From assembly GCF_025151045.1 (NCBI RefSeq), contig NZ_CP102285.1, positions 1,736,001 to 1,800,000 of the forward strand: a DNA stretch of 64,000 nucleotides. The letters are read 5' to 3'. Below are positions 17,626 to 26,770 of the stretch, piece by piece. The stretch is from Parabacteroides johnsonii DSM 18315 (lineage in GTDB: Bacteria; Bacteroidota; Bacteroidia; Bacteroidales; Tannerellaceae). Each line of letters opens with the position of its first letter. The stretch's first letter is position 1. The position numbers were made by a program, and so were the translations under genes. The notes beneath the pieces were generated by a model. That model worked only from the letters and a program-made list of their open reading frames with translations, was not told the DNA's origin and did no database searches.

Positions 17626-18531
17626 TCATCCTCCGATGGTCGTTTCGATCCCATAGTCGGCAAATATCTCCCGGCAACGTCCGACCGTCTCGTCCGAAGG
17701 GGCAGCGAAAGCATATCGATCCGGATTGTAGACCGTACCCAATTTTTCATGCTTGCCCTTGCCAATGTCATGATATAAAAGCAGGTTTACAGTCCGGTGC
17801 TCCCACGGCAACGAAGCCAGGAAAGCGGCACTGCGTGTTATATTTTCTTCATCGGCATTCACACCTTCGATCAAAGGAATACGAAGATAGAAATCGTGTC
17901 CGGCTTCTGCAACCATCCGAAGATTGGACAGGATCAATTCGTTCGGGACACCGCAATATTTCGCATGCTTGGCCGAATCCATCTGCTTCAAATCGACAAG
18001 GAGAAGCTCGCAATTATCCATCACGTCGCGTACGATCTCCGGCCGGGCGAACAGCGTCGTGTCGACAGCCCGATGGATCCCCTGTTCCCCGCAACGGCGC
18101 AACAAGTCCAATAACGGTTCGGGATGCAACAACGGCTCTCCTCCGCAAAACGTCACGCCCCCCTCCGAACGGTCCATGAAAACGGTCTCCTTCTCAATCT
18201 CCTTCATCAAGGCTTCGGCCGAATACTCCGTACCCGATATCTCCATCGCCAAAGCCGGACACACCTCGGCACAGATTCCGCACAGGGTACAACGCGCCCC
18301 GTCCGTCACGATCCCCTCCGGCGTGAGTGTCAATGCCTGCTGCGGACAAGCCTCGACGCATGTCCGGCAACCGATGCATTTCTTTTTCGTATAGAGTTTT
18401 TGCTTCCGGCTGGAGATTCCTTCCGGATTATGACACCATACGCACGACAGGGGGCATCCTTTCATAAAGATCGTAATCCGGATACCCGGCCCGTCGTTGA
18501 TGGCATATCGTTTTATATCGAAAACAAACAT
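17626..18531 (-). CDS. Radical-SAM glycyl-radical-enzyme activase (HypD partner)
   Basis: 301 aa. The radical-SAM CxxxCxxC motif is in GCPLSCVWCHNPEG near residue 30, followed by two ferredoxin-like clusters (CIGCRTCVEACPQ and CTLCGICAEVCP) that mark the activases of non-PFL glycyl radical enzymes. It uses S-adenosylmethionine to put the radical on a glycine of its partner. The partner is the gene just upstream on the same strand (18545-20983), 13 bases away. The stop is nine bases from the convergent chelatase stop. The partner's identity makes hydroxyproline dehydratase activation the likely job. Confidence 0.92.
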   Translation of the reverse strand: MFVFDIKRYAINDGPGIRITIFMKGCPLSCVWCHNPEGISSRKQKLYTKKKCIGCRTCVEACPQQALTLTPEGIVTDGARCTLCGICAEVCPALAMEISGTEYSAEALMKEIEKETVFMDRSEGGVTFCGGEPLLHPEPLLDLLRRCGEQGIHRAVDTTLFARPEIVRDVMDNCELLLVDLKQMDSAKHAKYCGVPNELILSNLRMVAEAGHDFYLRIPLIEGVNADEENITRSAAFLASLPWEHRTVNLLLYHDIGKGKHEKLGTVYNPDRYAFAAPSDETVGRCREIFADYGIETTIGG

Positions 18532-18544
18532 CTTTTTTCAATTG

Positions 18545-20983
18545 CTAAAACGTTTCCTGTTCCGTCCGCATGATCACATCCGCCTGCAGATCGGCATTCA
18601 TGTCATTGAAATAATCGCTGTAACCGGCTACGCGGACCAGAAGGTCGCGATAATCTTCCGGACATTTCTGGGCAGCATAAAGCGTCTCCGTATCGACGAT
18701 ATTGAACTGGATGTGATGTCCGCCCAAAGCGAAATAGCTGCGGATCAACGAAGACAACTTGGAGATATCCTCCTCACGCTTCAGCAGGCTCGGCAGGAAA
18801 CGCTGGTTCAGCAACGTTCCTCCACTCTTCACCTGGTCAAGCTTGCCGAGCGACTTGATGACGGCAGACGGCCCGTGCGTATCGGCGCCATGAGACGGAG
18901 ATGTGCCGTCCGAGATGGCACGCCCGGCCAAGCGTCCGTTAGGAGTCGCCCCCATCACCTTGCCGAAATATACGTGACAGGTGGTAGACAGCATATTCAG
19001 ATGGAAACATTCGCCTTTCGTATTCGGCTTTCCTTCGATCGTATCATAGAGATCGTCAAACACCTTCACAGCAATACTGTCGGCATATTCGTCATCGTTT
19101 CCGAAGAATGGCGTGCGGTTCAGAATCGTCTGTCTCATCGCCTCGGCCCCTTCGAAATTATCGGCCATCGCTTTCAGCAGTTCGTCCATCGACCAGCGTT
19201 TATCTTCGAATATATGTTTTTTCAGCGTCGCCAGGCTGTCGGTAATCGTACCGAGTCCCGTACACTGGATATAGGTCGTATTATAGCGCGGGCCGCAGTT
19301 GTAATAGTCCCGTCCTTTCGCTATGCAATCGTCGATGAAGAGAGACAGGAAGGTAGCCGGTGCATACTTGGCAAACATACGGTCGATATAGTTGCTGACA
19401 CGCACCTTCATATCCACAAAGTAGCGGACCTGCTTCATAAAGGCGGCATATAGTTCGTCATAGCTGCCGAAACCGCGCGGATCGCCCGTCTCCAATCCGA
19501 CCTTACGCCCGGAAACCGGATCGACACCGTTGTGGAGCGTCACTTCCAAAATCTTCGGCACATTCAGGTAACCGGTCAGCACATACGCCTCCTTGCCGAA
19601 CGCCCCGACCTCGATACAACCGCTGCAACCACCTTCGCGTGCATCCTGCAACGATTTTCCCTGGCGCATCAACTCCTGGATATACACATCCGGATTGAAC
19701 ACGGACGGATAGCCATGTCCCTGGCGGATCACCTTGCAACCGGCACGCAGAAAACGTTCCGGTGTGCGGGCACTGATATGGATCGCACTGCCGGGTTGCA
19801 GGATATGCAGTTCTTCGATCGTTTCGAGCATGATATAGGAAACCTCGCTCACCCCGTCGCTACCATCGGCTTTCACACCGCCGATATTCAGGTTCGTAAA
19901 ATCATTATACGTACCGCTTTCCTTAGCCGTGATGCCGACTTTGGGAGGAGCCGTGTGGTTGTTCACCTTGATGAAGAAACAGGACATCAATTCTTTTGCC
20001 TCGTCGCGTGTCAACGTACCGTCGGCAATCCCCTTTTCGTAGAAAGGAGCCAGATGCTGGTCGAAATGACCGGGATTCATCGCGTCCCAACCGTTCAGTT
20101 CGGTGATCGTCCCTAAGTGGACGAACCAATACATCTGGATCGCCTCCCAATAGTTGCGGGGAGCATGGGCCGGAACCTGGCGGCAAACTTCGGCAATACG
20201 GCGTAACTCGGCCGCCCGTTTCGGGTCTTTCTCCGTCAGCGACATTTCATCGGCGAGGTCCGCATGCCGTTCGGCAAACAAGATGGCGGCGTCGCACGAG
20301 ATGGACATGGCAGTCAGTTCCTCCTGCTTGTCGGTCGCTTCGGGATCGTTCATGAAATCGAGCCCGTCCAGTTCTTTCCGGATACGTTCTTTCAAATCCA
20401 GCAATCCGTACTTATACACCTTTCCGTCCAAAGCGGTATGTCCCGGAGCGCGTTGTTCCATAAATTCGGTAAACATCCCCACCTCATAGGCATCCTTCCA
20501 CTCCTGAGGCACATGGCTGAAGATACGTTCTCGCTGGGTACGCCCTTTCCAGTAAGGGATCACTTCGCGTTCATACGTGTCGATGTCTTCCTGGCTGATC
20601 GTATAACGCTGCAATTCACGTGTGTTCAAGACATGCAGATCCTCCACACTATGGCAGGTCAGTTCCGGGAAAGTCGGCACACATTTCGGTTTCGGTCCGC
20701 GTTCGCCCACGATCAGTTCGTCCTTGCCGATATAGATCGTCTTCTGCTTGCAGATCTCATAAAAATTCATGGCCCGAAGAATCGGAATCGGATATTTTCC
20801 GTAGTTTTCCTTGTAGAAACGGGTTTCTATCAAAGCGCGTTCAATAGACAGGGAGGGCTCGGCTTCGAACGTCTCTTGTCGAAGACGTTTGATCCGGTCA
20901 TTCATTCCATAGGCATTTGCCTCTACTGCGGGAGCGAAATTAGATGCACTGTGCGGTGCACGCTGAGCTGTGATTGTAGTCAT
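18545..20983 (-). CDS. hypD: trans-4-hydroxy-L-proline dehydratase, glycyl radical enzyme
   Basis: The ATG at 20983 (MTTITAQRAPH) is preferred over 21010, giving 812 aa. On the 821-residue frame, catalytic Cys465 and Glu467 lie in SGCIE and the glycyl radical Gly796 lies in RVAGYSDYF. The remembered HypD active-site residues all fall in place with a constant offset of 31: His191, Asp309, Ser365, Asp370, Phe371, Cys465, Glu467, Tyr481, Thr676, Gly796. HypD removes water from trans-4-hydroxyproline (collagen- or plant-derived) to make pyrroline-5-carboxylate, which ProC reduces to proline; no proC lies beside it. The activase follows. A long leader with promoter and hairpin precedes it. Residue numbering of the reference is from memory. 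Confidence 0.92.
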   Translation of the reverse strand: MTTITAQRAPHSASNFAPAVEANAYGMNDRIKRLRQETFEAEPSLSIERALIETRFYKENYGKYPIPILRAMNFYEICKQKTIYIGKDELIVGERGPKPKCVPTFPELTCHSVEDLHVLNTRELQRYTISQEDIDTYEREVIPYWKGRTQRERIFSHVPQEWKDAYEVGMFTEFMEQRAPGHTALDGKVYKYGLLDLKERIRKELDGLDFMNDPEATDKQEELTAMSISCDAAILFAERHADLADEMSLTEKDPKRAAELRRIAEVCRQVPAHAPRNYWEAIQMYWFVHLGTITELNGWDAMNPGHFDQHLAPFYEKGIADGTLTRDEAKELMSCFFIKVNNHTAPPKVGITAKESGTYNDFTNLNIGGVKADGSDGVSEVSYIMLETIEELHILQPGSAIHISARTPERFLRAGCKVIRQGHGYPSVFNPDVYIQELMRQGKSLQDAREGGCSGCIEVGAFGKEAYVLTGYLNVPKILEVTLHNGVDPVSGRKVGLETGDPRGFGSYDELYAAFMKQVRYFVDMKVRVSNYIDRMFAKYAPATFLSLFIDDCIAKGRDYYNCGPRYNTTYIQCTGLGTITDSLATLKKHIFEDKRWSMDELLKAMADNFEGAEAMRQTILNRTPFFGNDDEYADSIAVKVFDDLYDTIEGKPNTKGECFHLNMLSTTCHVYFGKVMGATPNGRLAGRAISDGTSPSHGADTHGPSAVIKSLGKLDQVKSGGTLLNQRFLPSLLKREEDISKLSSLIRSYFALGGHHIQFNIVDTETLYAAQKCPEDYRDLLVRVAGYSDYFNDMNADLQADVIMRTEQETF

Positions 20984-21327
20984 ATTATATAAAAGGCTAT
21001 TTTTATTCAATTATTTTAATCTGATAAATTCCGGACAGATACAGAGATAAAACCACCGGCATAGAGGCCAATGACTTCAGATACTAATACAAACCGAAAG
21101 AACTCTTACCCGAGAACGGTAAAAGAGAAAGGGGGAAAAACGCCTGTCAAGAAATCAGGCAATTGAATAGTCGTCTATAAGATTTAACGAACATATTGTA
21201 ATAATTTAAAATCAACACTCGGTATTAAGTGTATGATTGCAGCAAATATAGACATTTTTCCATAAAAACAAAAGAAATCATATTTATTTAATAAAACCCG
21301 GTGCACCCCATCCTGTAAAAAGATCAA
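20984..21327 (-). promoter_or_regulatory. Promoter and long leader of hypD
   Basis: On the minus strand TATATTTG (21243-21250) is preceded by TTTG (21269-21272) with 18 bases between, a near-perfect Bacteroidetes promoter. Transcription would start near 21237, leaving about 250 bases of leader. The leader holds a GCCTG...CAGGC hairpin (21142-21160) followed by a T run (21136-21140), a possible attenuator. No ORF is evident in the leader. Confidence 0.65.
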
Positions 21328-22692
21328 TCAAGCAATCCCATACGCTTTCAACTTATTATAAAGCGTTTTGCGGTCAATACCCAACAGCTGGGCTGCTCTG
21401 GTCTTATTGTTGCCGGCTTCTTGCAGGGCACGTTTGATCATTTCGCATTCATGCGATTCGTTTTTCAACTGGATATTGACCGGAGCGGAAACCGGACCGG
21501 CAGTCAGCTCTTCCGGGAGTTCGTTACAGGTAATATAGCGGCCGGTCGCCAACAGGGTAGCATACTTGATGGCGTTCTTCATCTGGCGCAAGTTGCCCGG
21601 CCACGAATAAGACTGGAAAATCCGGATCACTTCATTATCAAAGCCAATAATATCTTTCTGCAATTCCATATTGGCTTGATCCAGGAAGTTGTTGGCAAAC
21701 AGCAAAAGATCTTCTTTCCGTTCCTTCAGATCAGGGATACGGACGGTAAACTCGTTGATACGATGATACAAATCTTCGCGGAAATCCCCCTTATCAATCG
21801 CAGAACGCAGGTTCTCGTTTGTCGCGGAGATAAGACGGACATTGATCGCGATCTCCTGATTGCTACCGATCGGTTTTACTTTCCGCTCCTGCAAGGCACG
21901 AAGAAGCTGCACCTGTACCTCATAGGACAAGTTGCCGATCTCATCCAGAAAAATCGTACCACCTTGGGCGGCAACAAAGGCACCTTCTTTATTATCGATA
22001 GCTCCGGTAAACGAACCTTTCACATGCCCGAAAAATTCAGACGCGGCCAAGTCTTTCGGGATCGCTCCGCAGTCAACAGCAATAAAAGGGGCTTTCTTAC
22101 GGTTGCTCTGTTCGTGAATACGGCGGGCAACATACTCTTTCCCCGTACCGCTCGAACCGGTAATCAATACAGACATATCTGTCGGAGCAACCAGACGTAC
22201 ATGCTCGTAGAGCTGGCGGGCAGCTTGGCTCTGTCCCTCCACATACTGGCTATGCGTTCCTCCCGGCAGTTCGGGACGTTTAGCTGAACGCGCAGGACGT
22301 TCCGGCTCGGTGGCAGAAGCGACCGGGCCTGTTTCCGTCTTTATCACATCCTTGATTTTGCCTAAAAGTTCTTCCGGGTTCAACGGTTTGGCGATATAAT
22401 CGGACGCCCCTAACTTGATGGCTTGCACGGCGGTTTGTATCTCCGCATAGCTGGTCATCATAATCAGGGGAATTACAAAATTATTTTCTTTTATCCATTT
22501 CAACAGATCGATTCCATCCCCGTCCGGCAAACGCAAATCAGACAGGATCAAATCGAACGAGGCATCCTCTATCCGGCTTCGCGCATCCGAAACCGATGAT
22601 ACCGAACTGACCTCGAAGCCTTTCCTCCCCAGCCAGGTTTTCAGCATCAACGAGAATGTTATATCATCTTCTAAAATCAGAATAGACGGCAT
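21328..22692 (-). CDS. Sigma-54-dependent response regulator, NtrC family
   Basis: 454 aa with three parts: receiver domain (1-115, phospho-acceptor Asp52 in ILSDLRLPDGDG), AAA+ sigma-54 activator domain (about 145-380, Walker A GSSGTGKE at 179-186, Walker B TIFLDEIGN), and a Fis-type helix-turn-helix at the end (NNKTRAAQLLGIDRKTLYNKL). The sigma-54-contacting loop reads GSFTGA instead of GAFTGA, a known tolerated type of change. It lies downstream of the DUF418 gene and hybrid kinase on the same strand, so the kinase is a likely partner. It has its own promoter inside the DUF418 end (22717-22745). I found no convincing -24/-12 sites in the window, so targets are unknown. Confidence 0.93.
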   Translation of the reverse strand: MPSILILEDDITFSLMLKTWLGRKGFEVSSVSSVSDARSRIEDASFDLILSDLRLPDGDGIDLLKWIKENNFVIPLIMMTSYAEIQTAVQAIKLGASDYIAKPLNPEELLGKIKDVIKTETGPVASATEPERPARSAKRPELPGGTHSQYVEGQSQAARQLYEHVRLVAPTDMSVLITGSSGTGKEYVARRIHEQSNRKKAPFIAVDCGAIPKDLAASEFFGHVKGSFTGAIDNKEGAFVAAQGGTIFLDEIGNLSYEVQVQLLRALQERKVKPIGSNQEIAINVRLISATNENLRSAIDKGDFREDLYHRINEFTVRIPDLKERKEDLLLFANNFLDQANMELQKDIIGFDNEVIRIFQSYSWPGNLRQMKNAIKYATLLATGRYITCNELPEELTAGPVSAPVNIQLKNESHECEMIKRALQEAGNNKTRAAQLLGIDRKTLYNKLKAYGIA

Positions 22693-22716
22693 ATTGTTTT
22701 TATTTTATTTCCTACG

Positions 22717-22745
22717 CAAATATAACGGATAATTGTCAATTCAAA
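22717..22745 (-). promoter_or_regulatory. Promoter of the response regulator
   Basis: Minus strand TATATTTG (22717-22724) with TTTG at 22742-22745, 17 bases apart, 25 bases before the regulator's start. The -33 part overlaps the DUF418 3' end. Confidence 0.6.
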
Positions 22746-23913
22746 AAGCCCAAGTCGCCTTTTTCCACGCCCCTTCGAACGGACCTTGCTTGAATCTCTT
22801 CAACCACCAATGGCAGAAACCTAACTGGAGGACGAACAGCAGGACACCGACTCCGAAACTGGCTGTCGTACCTAAAACATTATAAAGTGACAAACCATAG
22901 CCGAAATAGACAAACGATCCTATAATAGACTGTGTCAAATAGTTAGTCAAACTCATCTTTCCGTATGGCACCAAACTGTGCAACACTTTATGGGTCGAAA
23001 CTTGTTGCCACAGGAAGACGAAACAAGCGACCAACACACACATGAAAGAGAAATTGCGGAAAGAGGAAACCACCGTATTCATCGGAGTCAGCATCGCCTT
23101 GTTGGAGATCATATCCGGCAGGGAAGCCGTAATGAAATACAACGGGACAAAGCAGACCGCGCCGATAACCAGCGTCCGCATCCAGAAAACCCGATGTTCG
23201 GACAGTTTGGCAAACAACTGTCTGCGTCCGATCAGCATACCCAACAGGAACAAAGAGGCAGTCTGGAAGAAACGTCCGTACCCCCATGCCCACAACAGAC
23301 TGAACAACTGGCCGTCCCAAAGGTTGGACTTGACCATCGCCCAGAAATCCGGCTGCGAAAGGAACGGATACATACGTTGGCTATGCACACGCCAAACGCC
23401 GGCTGCCGGCACATAGTCAGGATTCATCATCGCATAGAAAAACTTGCCGAGTTCGAGCGGTTGGAGCATCAGGATAATAGCGGCAATGAGGACCGCCCGG
23501 TCGCTCCATTTGCAGACTAACACGAGCACCACGCCAATTATAGAATAAAGGACTAATATGTCGCCGGGGAAAAACGCCCCGTTGAAACAGCCGATAATGA
23601 ACAAAAGGAAAAGCCGCCACAGGAAACGCAGGCGAAAGTCTTTGCCTTTCTTCGCCTGGTTGTTATATTGAATAAAGAAACTGAATCCGAACAGCAGAGA
23701 GAAAATCGCGTAAGCTTTCCCGGAAAAGAGGAAAAACAATGTTTCCCATATCCCTTTATCCATCGCCTCCATAAAAGCCGAAGAAGCTGCCGGGAAGTCA
23801 TAGAAATTAAAATGTTCGATGTTGTGTAGTAACATAATAGCCATAACGGCAAAACCGCGTAGTGCATCCACCACCTCGATACGAGGCGACTTAGCTAAAA
23901 GTCCGTGCTCCAT
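22741..23913 (-). CDS. DUF418 family multi-pass membrane protein
   Basis: 390 aa. It opens with RIEVVDALRGFAVMAIMLLHNIEHF, typical of DUF418/acyltransferase-3-like proteins, and has about nine or ten membrane helices. The C-terminal DUF418 region (MSLTNYLTQSIIGSFVYFGYGLSLYN and the final LGFCHWWLKRFKQGPFEGAWKKATW) is clear. The family is predicted to move or modify an envelope molecule; no substrate is established. It lies between the hybrid kinase and the NtrC-type regulator on the same strand, with its own promoter (23977-24008), which may make it a target of the two-component system rather than part of it. Confidence 0.85.
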   Translation of the reverse strand: MEHGLLAKSPRIEVVDALRGFAVMAIMLLHNIEHFNFYDFPAASSAFMEAMDKGIWETLFFLFSGKAYAIFSLLFGFSFFIQYNNQAKKGKDFRLRFLWRLFLLFIIGCFNGAFFPGDILVLYSIIGVVLVLVCKWSDRAVLIAAIILMLQPLELGKFFYAMMNPDYVPAAGVWRVHSQRMYPFLSQPDFWAMVKSNLWDGQLFSLLWAWGYGRFFQTASLFLLGMLIGRRQLFAKLSEHRVFWMRTLVIGAVCFVPLYFITASLPDMISNKAMLTPMNTVVSSFRNFSFMCVLVACFVFLWQQVSTHKVLHSLVPYGKMSLTNYLTQSIIGSFVYFGYGLSLYNVLGTTASFGVGVLLFVLQLGFCHWWLKRFKQGPFEGAWKKATWAF

Positions 23914-24274
23914 TGATAATGATTTATGATTTATGATTTTTAATTTATGATTTATGATTTACAATTTTACGAAAGGCAAAAGTAGATAAAGAAGTCATAT
24001 AAAACAAAAAAAGCACCCTTTTAGGCGCTCTTTTTGTTTGCAGACTTAAAATAGATACTCGAACATAGTAACTTTAAAACGGTTTTTAATGTAGAAACGT
24101 CCACTTCCGCTTCTCGTTATAAAAGAAGCGAATACCGTGCCAAACTCGGCCCGGCACACGACCTGTTTTTGTAAACTCTTCTATTTTAACAGATAAGTCA
24201 CCCGGAATGTTTTACAGGAGCTAATTATTACAACGTTACAAATGGGGAATTGTGGACATACATGGGGAATTTTT
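23914..24274. other. Intergenic stretch: repeats, promoter, direct repeat
   Basis: Holds gatttat heptamer repeats (23919-23965), a minus-strand promoter for the DUF418 gene (TACTTTTG at 23977-23984, TTTG at 24005-24008), a GC-containing hairpin with T run (about 24003-24032), an inverted CGCTTC/GAAGCG pair near 24110-24130, and two ATGGGGAATT direct repeats (24242-24271). No gene is seen. Confidence 0.55.
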
Positions 24275-26770
24275 CTACAAATACCGCTCCACAGCCTGGC
24301 CCACAACAACACCCGCCTGCCGGATCACTTCAGATAAAAGCCGCTTCCAACCTTCGTCTGTCAGTGCTTCGTCGTTCTTCTCAAGGATTCTCAGTTGGGC
24401 TACCAAGTCGGAAGCTCCCAACATGGTGAAAAGCGGGATCAGCTTATGGGAGATTTTGGCAGCCGGAACACGTTCGGTCTTCTCCAAAGCTTGTTGCAGC
24501 AACGAAACGCTCTTGTTCGTCTCCTCGGCAAAAGTCCGAATAATGGACGCAGAGGCTTCTTTGTCTTCACCGGCAAAAGCGGTAAGCGAATCAAAATTGA
24601 ATTCGGGCGACACCTCGGCTTGTATATCCGCCTGCAACAGGTTATTCAACAAAGCGATCAACTGCTTAGCCGTGAAAGGCTTGTTCAGGAATCCGGTAAA
24701 GCCGACTTCCAAATAATGGGTATGCTCGTTTTCCACACTGGCCGAAAGCGCGATGACAGGCACGGTATCTGTACCGGGGACACCCGACGAACGAATGACG
24801 TTGAGCAGGCCGTAACCATCCATTCCCGGCATCTGTATATCGGTTATGATCGCGTCGAAAGAACTATTACGCAAAATATCGACCACGGCAAACGGATTTG
24901 AACAACTGGCGACCTCCACATGGTTCCGTTTCAAAAACTCTTCCGTCAGTGCCAACTGCAACGGATCGTCGTCGACCAGCAAACAAAAGATTTCGCGTCC
25001 TCCGAAGCTCCCGGTTTCCGTTTCGTCTTCCTCCTCTATGGCAGGCGTGGCAGGTAGTGTCTGCACTTCCGACTCCTGCAAAGGCAGGACAATCGTAAAA
25101 TCACTTCCTTTTCCCGGAACACTCTTTAGCGACAAGGTTCCTCCCATCAGTTCGATCAGCTTGCGGGTAATGGAAAGTCCGAGACCGAAACCTTCTTCCT
25201 TTTCAGTTCCCGACAGACGGGCAAACTCGCCGAAAATCTTTTCCTGTTCTTCTTCCGGAATCCCGACACCGGAGTCGGAGACGGTAATTGACAATTGAGG
25301 ATGGACAATGGACAATTGACAATTTAATTTGACTATTAAGACGATGCGCCCTTCGTGGGTAAACTTGACAGCGTTGGACAACAAGTTGCTGACTACCTGG
25401 CGGAGACGTATCGGATCACCGGAATAGATGCGATCCATCCCTTCCTCTTTCATATTCAGAACAAAAGCCAGTCCTTTCGCCTCGGCTATCGGACGGAAGC
25501 TCCCGTATATTTCGTTAAAAAGCGTACGCACGCTGAAGGGCACGTTCTGTATCTCCATCTGCCCCGATTCCAACCGATGAAAATCAAGCAAGCCGTTCAC
25601 CAGCGAAAGGATATGATCGGCCGATCCGGTCATATTTTCCAAATAATAACGTTGCCTTTCGTCCGGACGACGGCGCAGCAACAGTTCGATATAACCGATT
25701 ATGGACGAGAGCGGCGCACGGATATCGTGGCTGATCGTCAGCATCAGCTTCTCCCGGCTATGGAGCAGGTCTTCGGCATATTGCTTGGCTTTCTCCAATT
25801 GCTGCCGGTAATACTGGCTCCTGGAGATATCACGCGTGATCAGAATGATAAAGACCACCACGATAATCAGCGACAGGATAGCGATGCCGCCAATGAGATA
25901 AGAGGTTTCGCGCAGCACCTCCTGTTTCTTCACGACACGCTCCATCGACGCGTTCATCTCCTCTTCTTCTATATCGCGCAACATCTGGTTGATCCGGCTT
26001 GTGATGATACTGTTATTATAACGTAAATTAGCGGCACGCTCCAAAAGCTGGTCGACAAGCTGTTTACGCTGGTCGGCCACACTGTCCTGCAAATTTTTCA
26101 GGACTGTCACGATCGTGTCTGCCGGGTTGAAGGAGTTCACCAACGTATCAGTCACGATCTGCCGGGTCGTATTCACGATAACAGTCGAATCCTCTTTAGG
26201 CGGTGAGAATGCATCGGCAAGGCGGCGGAAAAAGCCGCGGTGCTTATGGGGCTGGGGAGTTTTCACGGAATCCTGGTGCACGATCACGCGCTCCTGTATT
26301 TCGACCTGCCGGATCATCGTATCTTGCCGGGCGATCACCTTCTCGATGTTTTGGGTGTACAGATGTTCCGCGTTCGTCTCGCGCCAGGTTTCCAACAGGC
26401 GGCGCGTGTTCCAACGCTTCTGCTCGATCAGCATATCGATCGTGTCGATCTTGGGATATAGTGCGGGATTCGACACTAACGTACGCAAGGAATCCATATT
26501 CTGCAAAGCCTTGTTCAGCGTGCGGTTGAAATGCTTGATTTCCCCCTGCGGAAGCCCGACCATTTGTCCGAGTGCTTCGCTTTCGTAGAGCAACGACAAG
26601 GTGTTGGTCACGAGATAGACCTTCTCGCTCGATTTGTTGTTCGGGTCGTCTTCGCCGGCAAACTGTTCGATGATGTTATAGATATAAACGACCGAACACA
26701 CGGCTATCAGGATCAATAACAAGTATCCCAATATGACTTTACTTGTAATATGCCCGTTCTGTGCGCTCAT
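24275..26770 (-). CDS. Hybrid sensor histidine kinase with receiver and Hpt domains
   Basis: 831 aa. Two membrane helices (about 11-31 and 291-312) flank a coiled, mostly helical periplasmic domain. The HisKA H-box has His348 in TISHDIRAPLSS; the HATPase follows (DSGVGIPEEEQEKIFGEF, GLGLSI). A receiver domain (VDDDPLQ, ITDIQMPG with the Asp, NKPF) and a C-terminal Hpt domain (His in AKISHKLIPLFTMLG) complete a full phosphorelay. Residues about 482-495 are encoded by an in-frame ttgacaatt-type repeat (25285-25325). Its start overlaps the stop of the EptA-like gene by one base, so they are translationally coupled. The NtrC-type regulator at 21328 is the likely output, which is an inference. Confidence 0.92.
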   Translation of the reverse strand: MSAQNGHITSKVILGYLLLILIAVCSVVYIYNIIEQFAGEDDPNNKSSEKVYLVTNTLSLLYESEALGQMVGLPQGEIKHFNRTLNKALQNMDSLRTLVSNPALYPKIDTIDMLIEQKRWNTRRLLETWRETNAEHLYTQNIEKVIARQDTMIRQVEIQERVIVHQDSVKTPQPHKHRGFFRRLADAFSPPKEDSTVIVNTTRQIVTDTLVNSFNPADTIVTVLKNLQDSVADQRKQLVDQLLERAANLRYNNSIITSRINQMLRDIEEEEMNASMERVVKKQEVLRETSYLIGGIAILSLIIVVVFIILITRDISRSQYYRQQLEKAKQYAEDLLHSREKLMLTISHDIRAPLSSIIGYIELLLRRRPDERQRYYLENMTGSADHILSLVNGLLDFHRLESGQMEIQNVPFSVRTLFNEIYGSFRPIAEAKGLAFVLNMKEEGMDRIYSGDPIRLRQVVSNLLSNAVKFTHEGRIVLIVKLNCQLSIVHPQLSITVSDSGVGIPEEEQEKIFGEFARLSGTEKEEGFGLGLSITRKLIELMGGTLSLKSVPGKGSDFTIVLPLQESEVQTLPATPAIEEEDETETGSFGGREIFCLLVDDDPLQLALTEEFLKRNHVEVASCSNPFAVVDILRNSSFDAIITDIQMPGMDGYGLLNVIRSSGVPGTDTVPVIALSASVENEHTHYLEVGFTGFLNKPFTAKQLIALLNNLLQADIQAEVSPEFNFDSLTAFAGEDKEASASIIRTFAEETNKSVSLLQQALEKTERVPAAKISHKLIPLFTMLGASDLVAQLRILEKNDEALTDEGWKRLLSEVIRQAGVVVGQAVERYL
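25285..25325. repeat. ttgacaatt-type repeat inside kinase coding sequence
   Basis: Tandem gacaatt/gacaatg units identical in type to the intergenic repeats at 36617-36648, but lying in frame in the HATPase region of the hybrid kinase (encoding NCQLSIVHPQLSI). Confidence 0.75.
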
